The notes beneath the pieces are model-generated. The model worked only from the letters and a program-made list of their open reading frames with translations. It did not search any database and was not told the origin of the DNA. The position numbers and the translations under genes are program-made. A stretch of DNA of 27,478 bases from Pigoraptor chileana (Eukaryota; Opisthokonta; Filasterea): positions 1 through 27,478 of the forward strand of contig CALSCR010003701.1 in the NCBI GenBank assembly GCA_943704495.1. The letters run 5' to 3'. This document shows, in pieces, positions 8,988-19,191 of the stretch; the stretch's first letter is position 1, and each line of letters begins with the position of its first letter.

Positions 8988-9051
8988 TGGGGGGGGGGGG
9001 GTGTGTGACACATCGAACGTAAAATCTCAGTGTTCGGCGGTGTCACACACC
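8988..9051. other. Poly-G tract and imperfect hairpin
   Basis: A run of about 13 G leads into GGTGTGTGACAC (9000-9011), whose reverse complement GTGTCACACACC lies at 9040-9051. Inside, CGAAC (9014-9018) pairs with GTTCG (9032-9036), leaving a 13-base loop and a small internal loop. The stem totals about 17 pairs. It lies about 570 bases upstream of the peroxidase start codon. Function unknown; it could be a remnant of a small inverted-repeat element or a structured promoter site. Confidence 0.7.
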
Positions 9052-9623
9052 AGGGGTACGCACGTGGGCACCTCTGCACACACTACCGACTGGGTAAATT
9101 GGTACAAATTTGTAGGGTGGTCGGGTGACATTCCTCAGAGTGCAATGGAACATCGGCTGAATCGGCGCTTGCCATGAGTCAAATGAGTGGATATTTTTTA
9201 GTTGACGATTATACACATGGATTGATGTAAAACACTTGCACTTGGGTGGAGGGACCGCGACGCAGAGGCCACTGAGTGCACACTGGCGGTGTAGTGGCAT
9301 CACTTCAGTTGGCGGTCGCGGGCGTCGCAGTCGGGACTTAGCGTTCGGTGCTGCCTCAACTCAGACACTGCTTGCGTATTGTCTGAGACGCGTGTGCTCA
9401 AATACCGACAGCACTGACGTCTTGTCAACTGTACCGCATATTTTATTATTCCACGGCCGTAAGGAAGGTGAATGGTCCGGAAACGACTCGGTTCATCTGA
9501 TACATTCGAGTCTCCGCGACAAATTCATTGCGGCATTCGAAGGACGGAAAATCGACTCACGGCACGATTGAGGCTGATTGACGACGCATCCTCAGTCCTC
9601 GGCGGAGCGAACGGAGAAGGAAG

Positions 9624-12600
9624 ATGTGGCCATCGACACACATCTTGCCCATTGCGTTGCTGCTCTTATTCAGCGTCGAGCTCACTCTCGTGTTTGCTCC
9701 TTGCGTGGTTGCGGCGGTGACACAAAACATCCCAATTGATGGTGTTGGCAACAACATTGCCAGACCAACTATCGGCGCATCTTCAAACAACTATCTGCGC
9801 CTATTGCCGGCACGATATGCAAATGCATCCGACGGCACACCCATTTCAGCTGGACTGCCCTCGGCGCGCCTAGTGTCGAACCTGGTTTGCAGTCGCGATG
9901 TGCACGCATCCACACACAGCATAAGCGACACTCTGCCATACTGGGGGCAGATGATTGCACACGACATCACATCGACCAAGAGTGGGTCGGAGGCATGGCA
10001 CATTCCCGTGCCCATGTGCGACCGTTTCTTCGACGGAAAGTGCACTAATACGAGCACGATTGCATTTAAACGCGCCGCCAGATCTGTTGATGCTGGTGGC
10101 GAGCTCACAGGAGTGAATTTACAGACGCCCTTTTTGGATGGGAGCGTGCTTTACGGCCCAAACGCGGTGCAAGCAGGTGTGCTGAGGACATACGCGGGTG
10201 GAAAACTCAATATGTCCGAGGGCGACTTGCCTCCGCTGAATCCGCCTCTGCCGCCGCCAAACGATGACGCAGGACGGGTGGGTGCTTACTTCAATCATGC
10301 CGTGGGGGTCGATACTGACATTGTTACTGCGGCCATCCCGTGACATCAAACTGACTCTCCACGCCACGGAATGCCTATTATGGTCTGATGCTTGCCTGCA
10401 GTTCTTTGTGACGGGCGATGTTCGCCAAAACGAGAATCCCGTGATCACGGTTAGTGTCATGACCAATTTTGGCTGCAAACAGGCCTGAGGGCTCTGTCGA
10501 GTCAAAGCGTTACGTTCTATCAGCGAGTCAGTAGACAATTGTCATATGCTGCCGTGACCTCTTAGCTTGCGCATCCATCGTCTAGACCTGTCATGGCTCT
10601 CACCCTGCGCTCAATGTCGGATATCGATAACACTCTTGAACATACTCTCTCTCTCTCCCCTCCCCCCCCCCCTCTTCATCTATCGTTAATGAAATTTGAA
10701 TTCACGATTCGACCACACCACGTCGCAGTCATTTCAAACGGTGATGTTACGGGAGCACAATCGCAAGGTTGCGTTGTGGGCGGCGGCGGATCCGTCTCTG
10801 TCGGACCAAGATTTGTACGACAGGGGCCGCGCGTGGATTGCTGCGCTCATGCAGAAAATCACTTTCTCTGACGTGAGTATGATGTGACCTGTTTGCCTGA
10901 AACGGTCACGATTCTTTGATATGTACTCCACTAGAGTCCATTATGCACGACAGCTGCAAATGTGGCTGTCGTGCAAGACAGGCAGTGGCACATATAATCC
11001 ATGCCGGATCCGGCTGTTAGTGACGAACAGGACTAGGCCATCCTGTGTATTATACTTGTACGGTCATAGTTGGCGCACGAGGCATTGGCAAGCCAATGGC
11101 ACATCTACTCCTACACACAATTGTATTAGTGTTGCACTTAGTGATTGCGAGCCAAATGCATTGTATCGCTTTTCATGACTGTCGTGATTACTCTGCGATT
11201 GTCTTCTGACCTTAAACCTCGGCTGCATACGCATGCCGACACCGCAGCCCCTTTACTGACTCATGATCTGTCACGCCATCGTCCCGACTCGCGCAGTATT
11301 TGACGCCCCTACTCGGCAAGAAACTGCCTGCATACACGGGCTACAATGCGAGCATTGATCCCCGCGTGGATATTTTCTTCAGGTGAGCAGGACTTGTTAT
11401 TACTGACGTGCATTAATATTTTAATGGGCAGGCGGCTGAATCAAATCACTTTTGTAGACTTGCATTTTGTGACAGTGGAGTTGGCCGATCATTCATAGAT
11501 AGCCACTTGTCACGACTCGTGTGCGACGGTTGCAATTGCCGTATTCTATAATTGCGCCTGCCCAGTCTCCGTTGGTATTCTGCTATGAATAATGACGCTG
11601 ACACGATTGTGTTGGTTCAGAATGCTGGCAGCTGTTAGTAACGCGATTGGCGTGCGTGCGCATCCATGCGGTTTACTGTCAGTGCAATGATCCTACTTAT
11701 AATCAGAAGCCTGGACTGTATACTACAGGGACTTGGGTTTCTTTGTGTAGTATTACTCATCACCCGACAGACGAACTTGATTGAGTGAAATCAAAGAACA
11801 TACCATGCACAATGCGACAGTCAGGCATACCTAGACTGACAAACCCAATCTGCATTTCTATTTACTAAAAATAATGGCACCTGCAGTGTTGCCGCCTTCC
11901 GCTATGGGCACTCTGCCATTCCAATGCTCATCCAGCGGCTCAACGCAGACGGCACAGCACACTCTTCTGGCCCTCTGCTGCTGCGCGAGGCCCGCTTCAA
12001 CACGCGACCGCTGCGCACGCACGGGCCTGAGCCGATCCTCCGCGGGCTGGGGCAGCAGAGAGACAACGAAATCAGCAGTGCGATTGTTGGCGAGTTGCGC
12101 AGTAGCGTCGATTACGGCGATTACTTTGACATTGCGTCGTTTAACATTCAACGCGGACGGGACGCTGGTCTGCCCTCGCACAACGACATGCGCGCGTACT
12201 TTGGACTCCCCCGGATTCAAAACTTCACTCACCTCACCGGCGGAGACACGGAATCTGCGGACATCCTCGCATCTCTGTACCCGACGATCGACGACGTGGA
12301 CCCGTGGGTGGCTGGTCTCTCTGAGCCCACGAATCCTGGTGCGTTGCTGGGCGCTCTGTTTGCGGCGAGCATCGAAGACCAGTTTCGTCGCCTGCGTGAC
12401 GGCGATCGCTTCTACTTTGAGGCCGGCAATCTGCCGCTGAGTGCAGAAGAGATTGCGGAAGTGCGCCAGACGCGTCTGTCTGATGTCATCAGGCGTAACA
12501 TGCGCTCACCTGCTGGGACTGGTCTCGTGACGGGCGATCTGTTTCACAAGCAGCCGTCCCCACTGGACTCATCCGGGGGCGCGCTGAGTGCGGATGGTGT

Positions 12601-15600
12601 GTACTCGTTTTCAGCAAATCTGCACGCAAGGGTGCTTCTCGAGTGGACCATTCGCGATGCGACTTACCTGGACGCGCGCATTACATTCAAGGTGAGCAAT
12701 CGTCACAGTCTTACCGTAAACGTTGAGCCTGCTTAATTAGTTTGTCTGGACTATTGAATGACTGAGATTCGTTTATTCTGCATAGCCGTATGTGTGTCTA
12801 GGCGGTAAATACGGCTTCGGTTATATGCAGTTGTTATAATATAGTCTCATCGATGCACGGCACGGAAGCCTGTCAATTGACGGCACAGTGACTCACCAAG
12901 TGACCTCTGTTCTGATTGCATGACTGCGCAGGGAACCGGGTGGGTGGGCATCGGGCTCGGTGGAAAGACTATGCAGTCGACGGATGTCATTGTGGGCCGA
13001 GTTGACGACACTACAGGCGAAGCCATCATCAACGATGCGTTTGCAACGGGGGAGGTTCAGCCGTCGTTGGATGTGGCGCTCGGCGGCACATATGACCTTA
13101 CGCAAGTCAATGGATCGCAGTCCGCAGGTGCGTCTAAAGTGACCTCAATTCGACCAAGGCAATGGCATGACATTTGAACACTGGCAACTGGGTGTTACTG
13201 CTCGTTAGGTATCTGTTGTAACGGAGAGCAGATGGCCCGGTGTCTGTGGGGTTTGGTCTTGGTCAGAATGTCTCACGTGACTGTCAGTGTGTTCACTTGC
13301 TGATGCGTAACTATTCTCGGTTGCAACCTGTGTCTAACAGTCTCACTGTATCATGTTTTCATGCACGACCCACACGACACACATTGTCATGACAGGTGTG
13401 ACCGTCCTGCAGTTCACTCGCCTGCTTGTGACAAAGGACACACTCGACTTCGCGCTCAGCGAGGCCGTGTTGGTTGATGTGATGGTCGCATTTTCGGATT
13501 CCGATGAGCCCGCTTACCACGGGCAAGACAACAGGTATGAAAGTCGGGCATTTATCCGCTGCAACTGCAGTGCGGTTCGTGTTTGGTGCCTTTAATTGAT
13601 GCGGGTTAAATGTATATGTAAGAATGCTCATGAGGTCCCTGAGTCACAGATGAAATTCGGATCAAATAGTATACTGCTGACCTTTGTATGCACTTTTGGT
13701 GATTAACAGGGCGACAGGGTCGGTGAATTTCTTCACGGGCGAGTCGGTCTGCAACGAAGCGGAGAGCCGCTTCAATACGTTGGCCTTCCACGGAGCGCTC
13801 ATGGGTATGTACCTGAAATGTGAGATGCACACGCACACATACATACACACACACACGCACACATACATATATGCACACAGGTTCAGCTTTGCTTCTCTTC
13901 CGGTATCTTACCTATAATCACTTGCCGTTTGCATACAATACCACACACACACAAATGCACACACACACACACACGAGCAGGCGTCATATACTGCGTGGGC
14001 TATCCCGCAGGCATCATGATCGCACGCTACGGCAAGCGCTACCACCTTTGGCTGGCGGTGCACGTGGAGATCATGACATTCGGGGCGTCGGAGGTGATTG
14101 TTCTTATCGCCGTGGCCTTGACGTCATCGACGGCGGGACACACGCAGACCAACCACTCTGTGACGGGCCTTGCAATCGGTGCGCTCGTCCTGTTACAGGT
14201 TGTACTCGGCCTCGCCAGCCGTTCCGTGATGCGACGATCGGTCGCCACGCTGTACGCAAAGGCCATCCGGACGTGTCACATGGCAGTCGGATACACGATG
14301 CTTGTATTAGGGCTTCTGAATGCACACCGCGGGATTGAGCGTCTGTTGTTGGGCATGGACAATGAGCTGAGGATTGCCAAGGGATTTTACTACGCGTGGG
14401 TGTCTGTACTCACCTCTGCGTTCCTGATCCTCGAGGTGCACCAGCTGTACTTTCAGCATGGTCACATATTTGGTCTCAACAAGGTCGCTCCGTCAAGCGA
14501 TGTGGATGCGTCGAAGGGAAAGGGATCCCAGGGACGACTGTACACGTGGAAGGACATATCGGAGCGCGTTTCAAGCGACGGCGCGCGGCTGTTTGTGGTC
14601 AACCGCACGGTGTATGATCTTGGCGACTGGGTTTCTGTGCATCCGGGGGGCGAGCGCATTCTTCTTTCTGCGGTGGGAACGGACATTACGCGCGAGTTTA
14701 TGGGCGTTCCACTCGCCAACGCTGAATCGGAGACGTCACTGCACGATGATGCCGACGACGACGACGCAAATGACGCGCACATGAGTGCGCCGACCCGGCA
14801 TTCTGGGCTTGTCTCGCGATTGTTTGGACGCCGAGGAAGCTCCTTGACTACCGGCGATAACAAGGGGCGCGATGATGGGGAGAAATGCGTGGCCAATCTG
14901 CACGTATCAGCGGGTGGACTGCGGAAGAGAGTAGGGTCCGGACTCGTAAGGAAGCGAACATCCGAGCCCCAGCCGATGCACGTGCACTCTGGAGGTGCGT
15001 GGCGGGCACTCCGGGGCTTTGTGATAGGTCGTCTCGCGGAGAACGAGGGCGGCCTTGTCATCGATGAGTCCGGCGGAGGCAAAGCTAATCTGAAGCGCAC
15101 AATTACGGCAAGCTCACTGTCGTCCCTCCGCGACACGAGCGACTCGTTTGCGAGGTACACGCTCGTCTCAAAAAAGACGCTGACGCATCCGACCGCCATC
15201 AATGTGGTGCGTCTCTTCCGGTTTTCAATCCCACCCGATTCGCTGCTGTCAAAGGCACAGGCGCGCACGGGGCAGCACGTGATTGTCCATACCCTCGTCA
15301 ACGGACGATCGATCCAGCGCGCATACACGCTTGTCGGGTATTCGGCACCCCAGGGCCTTCTCGAACTCGCCATCAAGATATATCCCGAGGGTGCGCTCAC
15401 GTCGTATCTGGACGGCATATCCATTGGGGCGGCGGTGAAATTGCGAGGCCCACTCGGGGATGAGCTGCTGTGCAAGACGCCCTCCGTTGTCAACTCCTTT
15501 GCCGGGTGCTGGGATCACGTGGGCATGATTGCAGGGGGTGCGGGCATCACTCCCTTCATCAACCTCATCAGCCATCACGTGAGAAAGGGCCCGCACGTGA

Positions 15601-16508
15601 CGCGCAAAGGCATGTCCCTGCGACTTCTCTTTGCTAACTCAACACCGCTCGATGTCTTCTACGGTGAGCGGCTCGACCATCTCGCAGATGAGTCCAAGGG
15701 CTACTTTCGTGTGCTGCACATGCTCTCAAAACCGTCTGCGGAGTGGGACGGATTGGCTGGACGCGTGAGCGAGGAGGCCGTGAGACTGTCGATGCCGCCA
15801 CCCCCCGGCGTCTGCGCAGTCGACTGGCAAAACGCACTCTCTGATATAACGTCTGTGGCACCTGCAAAAACAGCAACGAAAATGACGACAGCGACAGAGG
15901 CAGTGGCGAGTAATGCATGTCAGCCCGGTTTGGTGGGCGTCAATTTGTACGGCAAGCACAAGAGTCTTGTCGACTTGTGGAGTTCCGCACCGGCGGATGC
16001 AGATGGAGTTCCCGCCGAAGTTGTCGCCGGGATAGAAGGCGGGCTTGAAAGTGGGTCTCCCGCTGAATATGGCGGGCAGAATCACAATGCGACACCTTCA
16101 CTTGAGATGGAGGTCATAGCATCAGCCGAGCGAGTGACCGGTGCACCCCGCGGAGACAGCGAACACCCGCATTCAAGTGCTCCCCGATTCGCCGAGGGGC
16201 AGCAACAACTCACGACACATGCATTGGGCGATGTGGGTGAAGACGGGCCCCAGTCGGACTCGGTCGTCGGGCAGGTCACCGTCTCGATTGAACCCGCGCA
16301 AACAGACGACGCATTGGCGCCCGCAAAGACATACCCGGCCAAGGTGGCGTTGGAAAATGCAGCGGCGTTGCAAGATTTCGTTGCGTGCATACCCGTGAGC
16401 ACTGAGAACACGCGGATATTCGTGTGCGGTACGCCCGCGTTCAACTCTCACGTGAGCGCGATATTGCGTCGAATGGGCTATCCACCGGAAGTCATCGTCA
16501 TGCTGTAG
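9624..16508 (+). CDS. Haem peroxidase-DOMON-cytochrome b561-cytochrome b5-FAD reductase fusion
   Basis: Nine exons: 9624-10322, 10402-10449, 10729-10872, 11297-11382, 11887-12691, 12932-13127, 13396-13534, 13710-13804 and 13981-16508. Together they are 4740 bases and code for 1579 residues, with matching phases at every joint. Order: signal peptide (1-31); animal haem peroxidase (about 50-530) with WGQ and distal His113, Arg241, Glu244, proximal His334 and FNIQRGRD; DOMON (about 560-705, TGWVGIGLGG); cytochrome b561 helices (about 731-895) with His733, His765, His796 and His837; cytochrome b5 (about 924-1090) with HPGG (His958) and His1073; and a b5-reductase-type FAD/NAD(P) module (about 1128-1579) with RAYT (1184), GGAGITP (1256) and CGTP (1553). 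Inferred role: electrons pass from cytosolic NAD(P)H across the membrane to outside acceptors and the peroxidase. The first donor site is uncertain: 10322 or 10301, both in frame. Confidence 0.9.
10873..11296 (+). other. Peroxidase-fusion intron 3
   Basis: A GTGAGT donor and a GCGCAG acceptor bound this 424-base intron. It holds no recognisable gene or repeat. Confidence 0.85.
11383..11886 (+). other. Peroxidase-fusion intron 4
   Basis: This 504-base intron starts GTGAGC and ends CTGCAG. It splits codon 326 just before the proximal-haem motif AAFRYGH. Nothing else is recognisable inside. Confidence 0.85.
13827..13974. repeat. CA-rich tracts in peroxidase-fusion intron 8
   Basis: CA-rich runs lie at about 13829-13878 and 13941-13974, inside the intron 13805-13980. 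The second ends six bases before the acceptor CGAGCAG, so it takes the place of a normal pyrimidine tract. Confidence 0.85.
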
Positions 16509-16882
16509 TGCTGTAGGTCCCGGGATGTCATGTTCCATTTTCAGCTTCACCAGAGCCGTTTCATGGCGACTGATGAATGTGCAAATGAAAATGTTTTACG
16601 GCTGAAATAGTCAATGCCAACATGGATGATGGGTTAACCTAACGCACATGCCCGGTTGAATAGACACGGCACACACACACTCACATACACACACACACAC
16701 ACACACACACGGGGGAGATGGAGGGGCGGTGTACTAGTGACAAAGGGCGTCGTAGATGGAGGGCAAGGTATCAACTGAATGACAGCAGACATTTAATAAC
16801 AAAGCGAAAGGATTGCCGGCAGACACGACCGCGTTCATGCAAGCACGCACGCACGCACGCACACACACAGGGATGAGCACAA
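16509..16882. other. Short convergent spacer with CA repeats
   Basis: The 3' flanks of the peroxidase fusion and of Derlin meet here. A CA run lies at about 16671-16710 and a smaller CACG/CA tract at about 16846-16869. No gene is visible. Confidence 0.8.
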
Positions 16883-18635
16883 TTATGTCTCCCCAAGCAC
16901 GTTGCCCCTGCCCCAGTCGCGGCGGCCCTCTGCCTGAGGCTGGGCAGCTTGCCTGGGCGGTGGTGCGGCAAAGCCATGCACTCCGCTTGCCCGCGTGTTG
17001 GGGAACAGCGAGTACCTGCATGTTGTTGCGGAGATAACAATAAAAAGAACAAAAATTGTCAGTGTCTCCACCACTCACACAAGCAAATGTAAGCTGGCGC
17101 GATGCCCATTACGGACTCAAATCCTTAACAGATGTGACAAGCAAGACTGAACAGTGCGTGCATTTCCGTAAACCAAACCACAACAACAAACAGCCATGCC
17201 ACAAAGCCGTATTGCACGGGCGATCAAGTTCAACCCACAAGAACTGCGGTGTGTGGAGGATGCGGCGGCCACCGGTTTCGGGGAACTTGTATTCGAGCAC
17301 GTAGTAGAGATGTCCCACGGCAATACCAAGGAGCTCATTGAAAGCATCGCCCCCCAGCAGCACGTTGAATGCGGCAAGAACCCACGGAAAGTATGTCGCC
17401 TGCAGACACACAACGTAACAAAGGTATTGGCAACGCGTAGTGAGATAACGGCAAGTGTGCGTGCGATTGTGGGTATATGTGCGTATTGTGAATTGTGTTT
17501 GCGTGCGCGTGTTTGTGATTTGTGCGTGTGCATGGGTGGGCATATGGGCAGAATAGCAAGATGGAGTGCGGAAGTGCAGTGTCCAGAGGGAGACACACCT
17601 TGAACTTCAGGCCAAAATAGAATGAGACGACCACATCCGCGTTCACTTGGCACCACACGTAGAGATTGGCGAGGATAAGGGCAAGGCCGAGAATTCGAAG
17701 GGGCCACAGAAACCCAACAATCTGCACGCGGGAGATGCAAGGACAGCCGAAGCAGGCAATTGGAGACGCGAGGATGTGCGACATGCGATAGAGTCAAGGG
17801 TGCCAACGAGGGCCTGGGTGATGTTGTCAGCGGCATTGCATTGCGAATCAAGTGTGAAAGACGTGTTGACTTAGTAAAGGGCGTGGGTGAAAGGAATCAC
17901 ATCCGCAGTCGGCCACGAATAGCAGGGTTGGTTGCGGGCTATCCAAGGTGTTGCAAGTTGAGTGAGCGACTGGGTGTGCGTGTGCGTGTGCGAGTAATAA
18001 AGTGTGCTCGGGTGACATATTGTGCGTGAGTAGTGCTTGAGCAAATTGTGCATGAGTCATATAAATTGTGCGCGAGTGAATGAAGTTTGTGTGAGGTGCG
18101 GGCGTGAGAGTCACGAGATCAGTAGCATTTTGAGCGTGCCACGGCGAATAAGAAGACAAGGGAGCGGATACAAGCAGCACAATGACCATGAACGAGAGCT
18201 GAAACACATAATCAGCCCTGCGACCGCCGTAGAGACCATCTTCGTTTTGGCGCGAGTATTGATAGAGGAAGATGAGGTTGATTAGAAACGGAAAGCCAAG
18301 CTTCCCCATAAACAGGAACGCCGTTATGATCCGCCAGAACTGTAATGAAATGAGGAAGAGTAAGAATATTAGTTCGGATGGTGTAAATTGTCATCACTCG
18401 TGATCCCAACCACGCAACAGACAGACTCTCGCTCATATACAAGATGGCCAACGGAACAACAGGTGAATGGAGACCGCACCTGAAACTTGTGGGCAAAGTT
18501 CTCCCAGTCGAGAATGAGATAATAAGCGCTGATGAGATTAAAGTTTGCCGCGAGTGTGAGGACGAATGCGCCGGTGAGCCACCACTTTGTGACGGTGGGC
18601 ACTCCTCGGTACCACGCGGGTATGTCGGTCTCCAT
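16883..18635 (-). CDS. DERL1: Derlin-1-type ERAD pseudo-rhomboid
   Basis: Derlins are polytopic ER membrane pseudo-rhomboids that help move misfolded proteins to the cytosol for degradation. Five exons on the minus strand (18635-18480, 18339-18172, 17721-17599, 17399-17239, 17025 region with start at 17015 to 16883) code for 246 residues, against 251 in human DERL1. Residue 1 begins METDIPAWYRGVPTVTKWW, aligned with the family N-terminus. Seen motifs: the rhomboid-fold WR pair (Trp54-Arg55), FLYQYS, RADYVF, NLYVW, VSFYFG, PWVLAAFN and the GxxxG helix motif (Gly174, Gly178). The C-terminus holds RRDWGRGNVLGE (234-245), matching the SHP box by which Derlin-1 recruits p97/VCP. All introns are GT-AG with consistent phases. 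The tail places it with Derlin-1 rather than with Derlin-2/3. Confidence 0.96.
17722..18171 (-). other. Derlin intron 2
   Basis: This 450-base intron has a GTATCC donor and a GTGCAG acceptor on the minus strand. It contains imperfect GTGCG/CGTGTG words but no gene. Confidence 0.85.
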
Positions 18636-18905
18636 CCTCGCAAGCCAGGTGAAGTACAACCACTCGCCGAAAGACTAATCCCAGTCCGTGCAAGGGATAC
18701 GAAAGAGCAGCGAGCAGACAGCGACAGTTCATGTACCATTAGACAGCGACAGTTCATATACCATTGGCAATTGCATGTCAACGAAGGGCAAGTGCGGCAA
18801 AAGACGCATGCAGACAGATGCGGACTGCGGATGACGACGCGTATAGTGAAGGGTTCGGAATAGTTCACTGGCACATCTCGCTCAGTTGGAAGGAAACATC
18901 CTTCC

Positions 18906-18913
18906 TTTATATA
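18906..18913 (-). promoter_or_regulatory. TATA box candidate for Derlin
   Basis: On the minus strand the sequence reads TATATAAA, about 270 bases upstream of the Derlin ATG. That allows a 5' UTR of about 240 bases. A chance A/T-rich match is possible. Confidence 0.45.
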
Positions 18914-18999
18914 GAGTCATTTGTACAATAATAACCATATTTGGGCATTAAAGGTCTCTGTATCCGACCAATCACACAGCGCCAACGCACGAAAATGTG

Positions 19000-19023
19000 T
19001 CACGTGATATATTGATCACGTGG
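19000..19023. promoter_or_regulatory. Paired CACGTG E-boxes
   Basis: TCACGTGA (19000-19007) and TCACGTGG (19016-19023) are 16 bases apart. CACGTG is the core for bHLH-Zip factors, and the CCACGT core of the second site also resembles elements bound by unfolded-protein-response bZIP factors. They lie about 90 bases upstream of the Derlin TATA candidate. Confidence 0.5.
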
Positions 19024-19042
19024 ATGAGTGCCCCGGATGGAC

Positions 19043-19081
19043 TTTCCCGCCATTTGAATCACACGCTCTTTTTGGCGCCAA
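19043..19081 (+). promoter_or_regulatory. E2F/CDE-CHR-like cluster upstream of RBBP4
   Basis: TTTCCCGCC (19043-19051) matches the E2F consensus. One base later comes TTTGAA (19053-19058), the animal CHR word bound by the MuvB subunit LIN54. The palindrome TTGGCGCCAA (19072-19081) is a second strong E2F-type site. The cluster lies about 355-390 bases upstream of the RBBP4 start. Confidence 0.5.
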
Positions 19082-19107
19082 CCGAGTGACATTGTGCCCA
19101 CCCGCCC

Positions 19108-19191
19108 ACACGCACACACGCACACACACAGTCTGACATAGACACAGACACAGGTACACACACACACACACATACACACACACACACACAC
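19108..19191. repeat. Interrupted (CA)n microsatellite in the divergent promoter
   Basis: Several CA runs separated by GTCTGACATA-like and GGTA breaks lie between the E2F-like cluster and the RBBP4 start codon. Confidence 0.9.

Larger units (their letters stand above)
7272..9623. other. Divergent spacer with a GC-rich core, shared by the receptor kinase and peroxidase genes
   Basis: This 2.35-kb stretch separates two head-to-head genes and should hold both promoters. Positions about 7590-8900 are GC-rich, dominated by GCCGGC-type words and many CTGACTG/CAGTCAG words. The open frames there have no recognisable domain and look like by-products of GC content. A CCAAT plus A/T-rich box (about 7332-7344) lies 60-70 bases upstream of the kinase start and is a weak promoter candidate. 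Smaller structured sites are listed separately. Confidence 0.6.

Noticed and set aside
10302-10322. Alternative first donor site of the peroxidase fusion at GCC|GTGGGG
   Set aside because: Not excluded: it is in frame and would shorten the product by seven residues. ATT|GTTACT was preferred because it keeps a more usual spacing before the FVTGDVR block; only transcript data can decide.
10593-10728. Possible coding stretch upstream of exon 3 with a C-run
   Set aside because: The pyrimidine-rich run and GTCGCAG acceptor fit an intron end, and the peroxidase alignment begins only at SFQTVMLREHN.
14462-15493. 343-codon open frame on the minus strand
   Set aside because: It is antisense to the last exon of the peroxidase fusion, which has clear b561, b5 and reductase motifs. 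Its product is Arg/Ser/Pro-rich with no domain.
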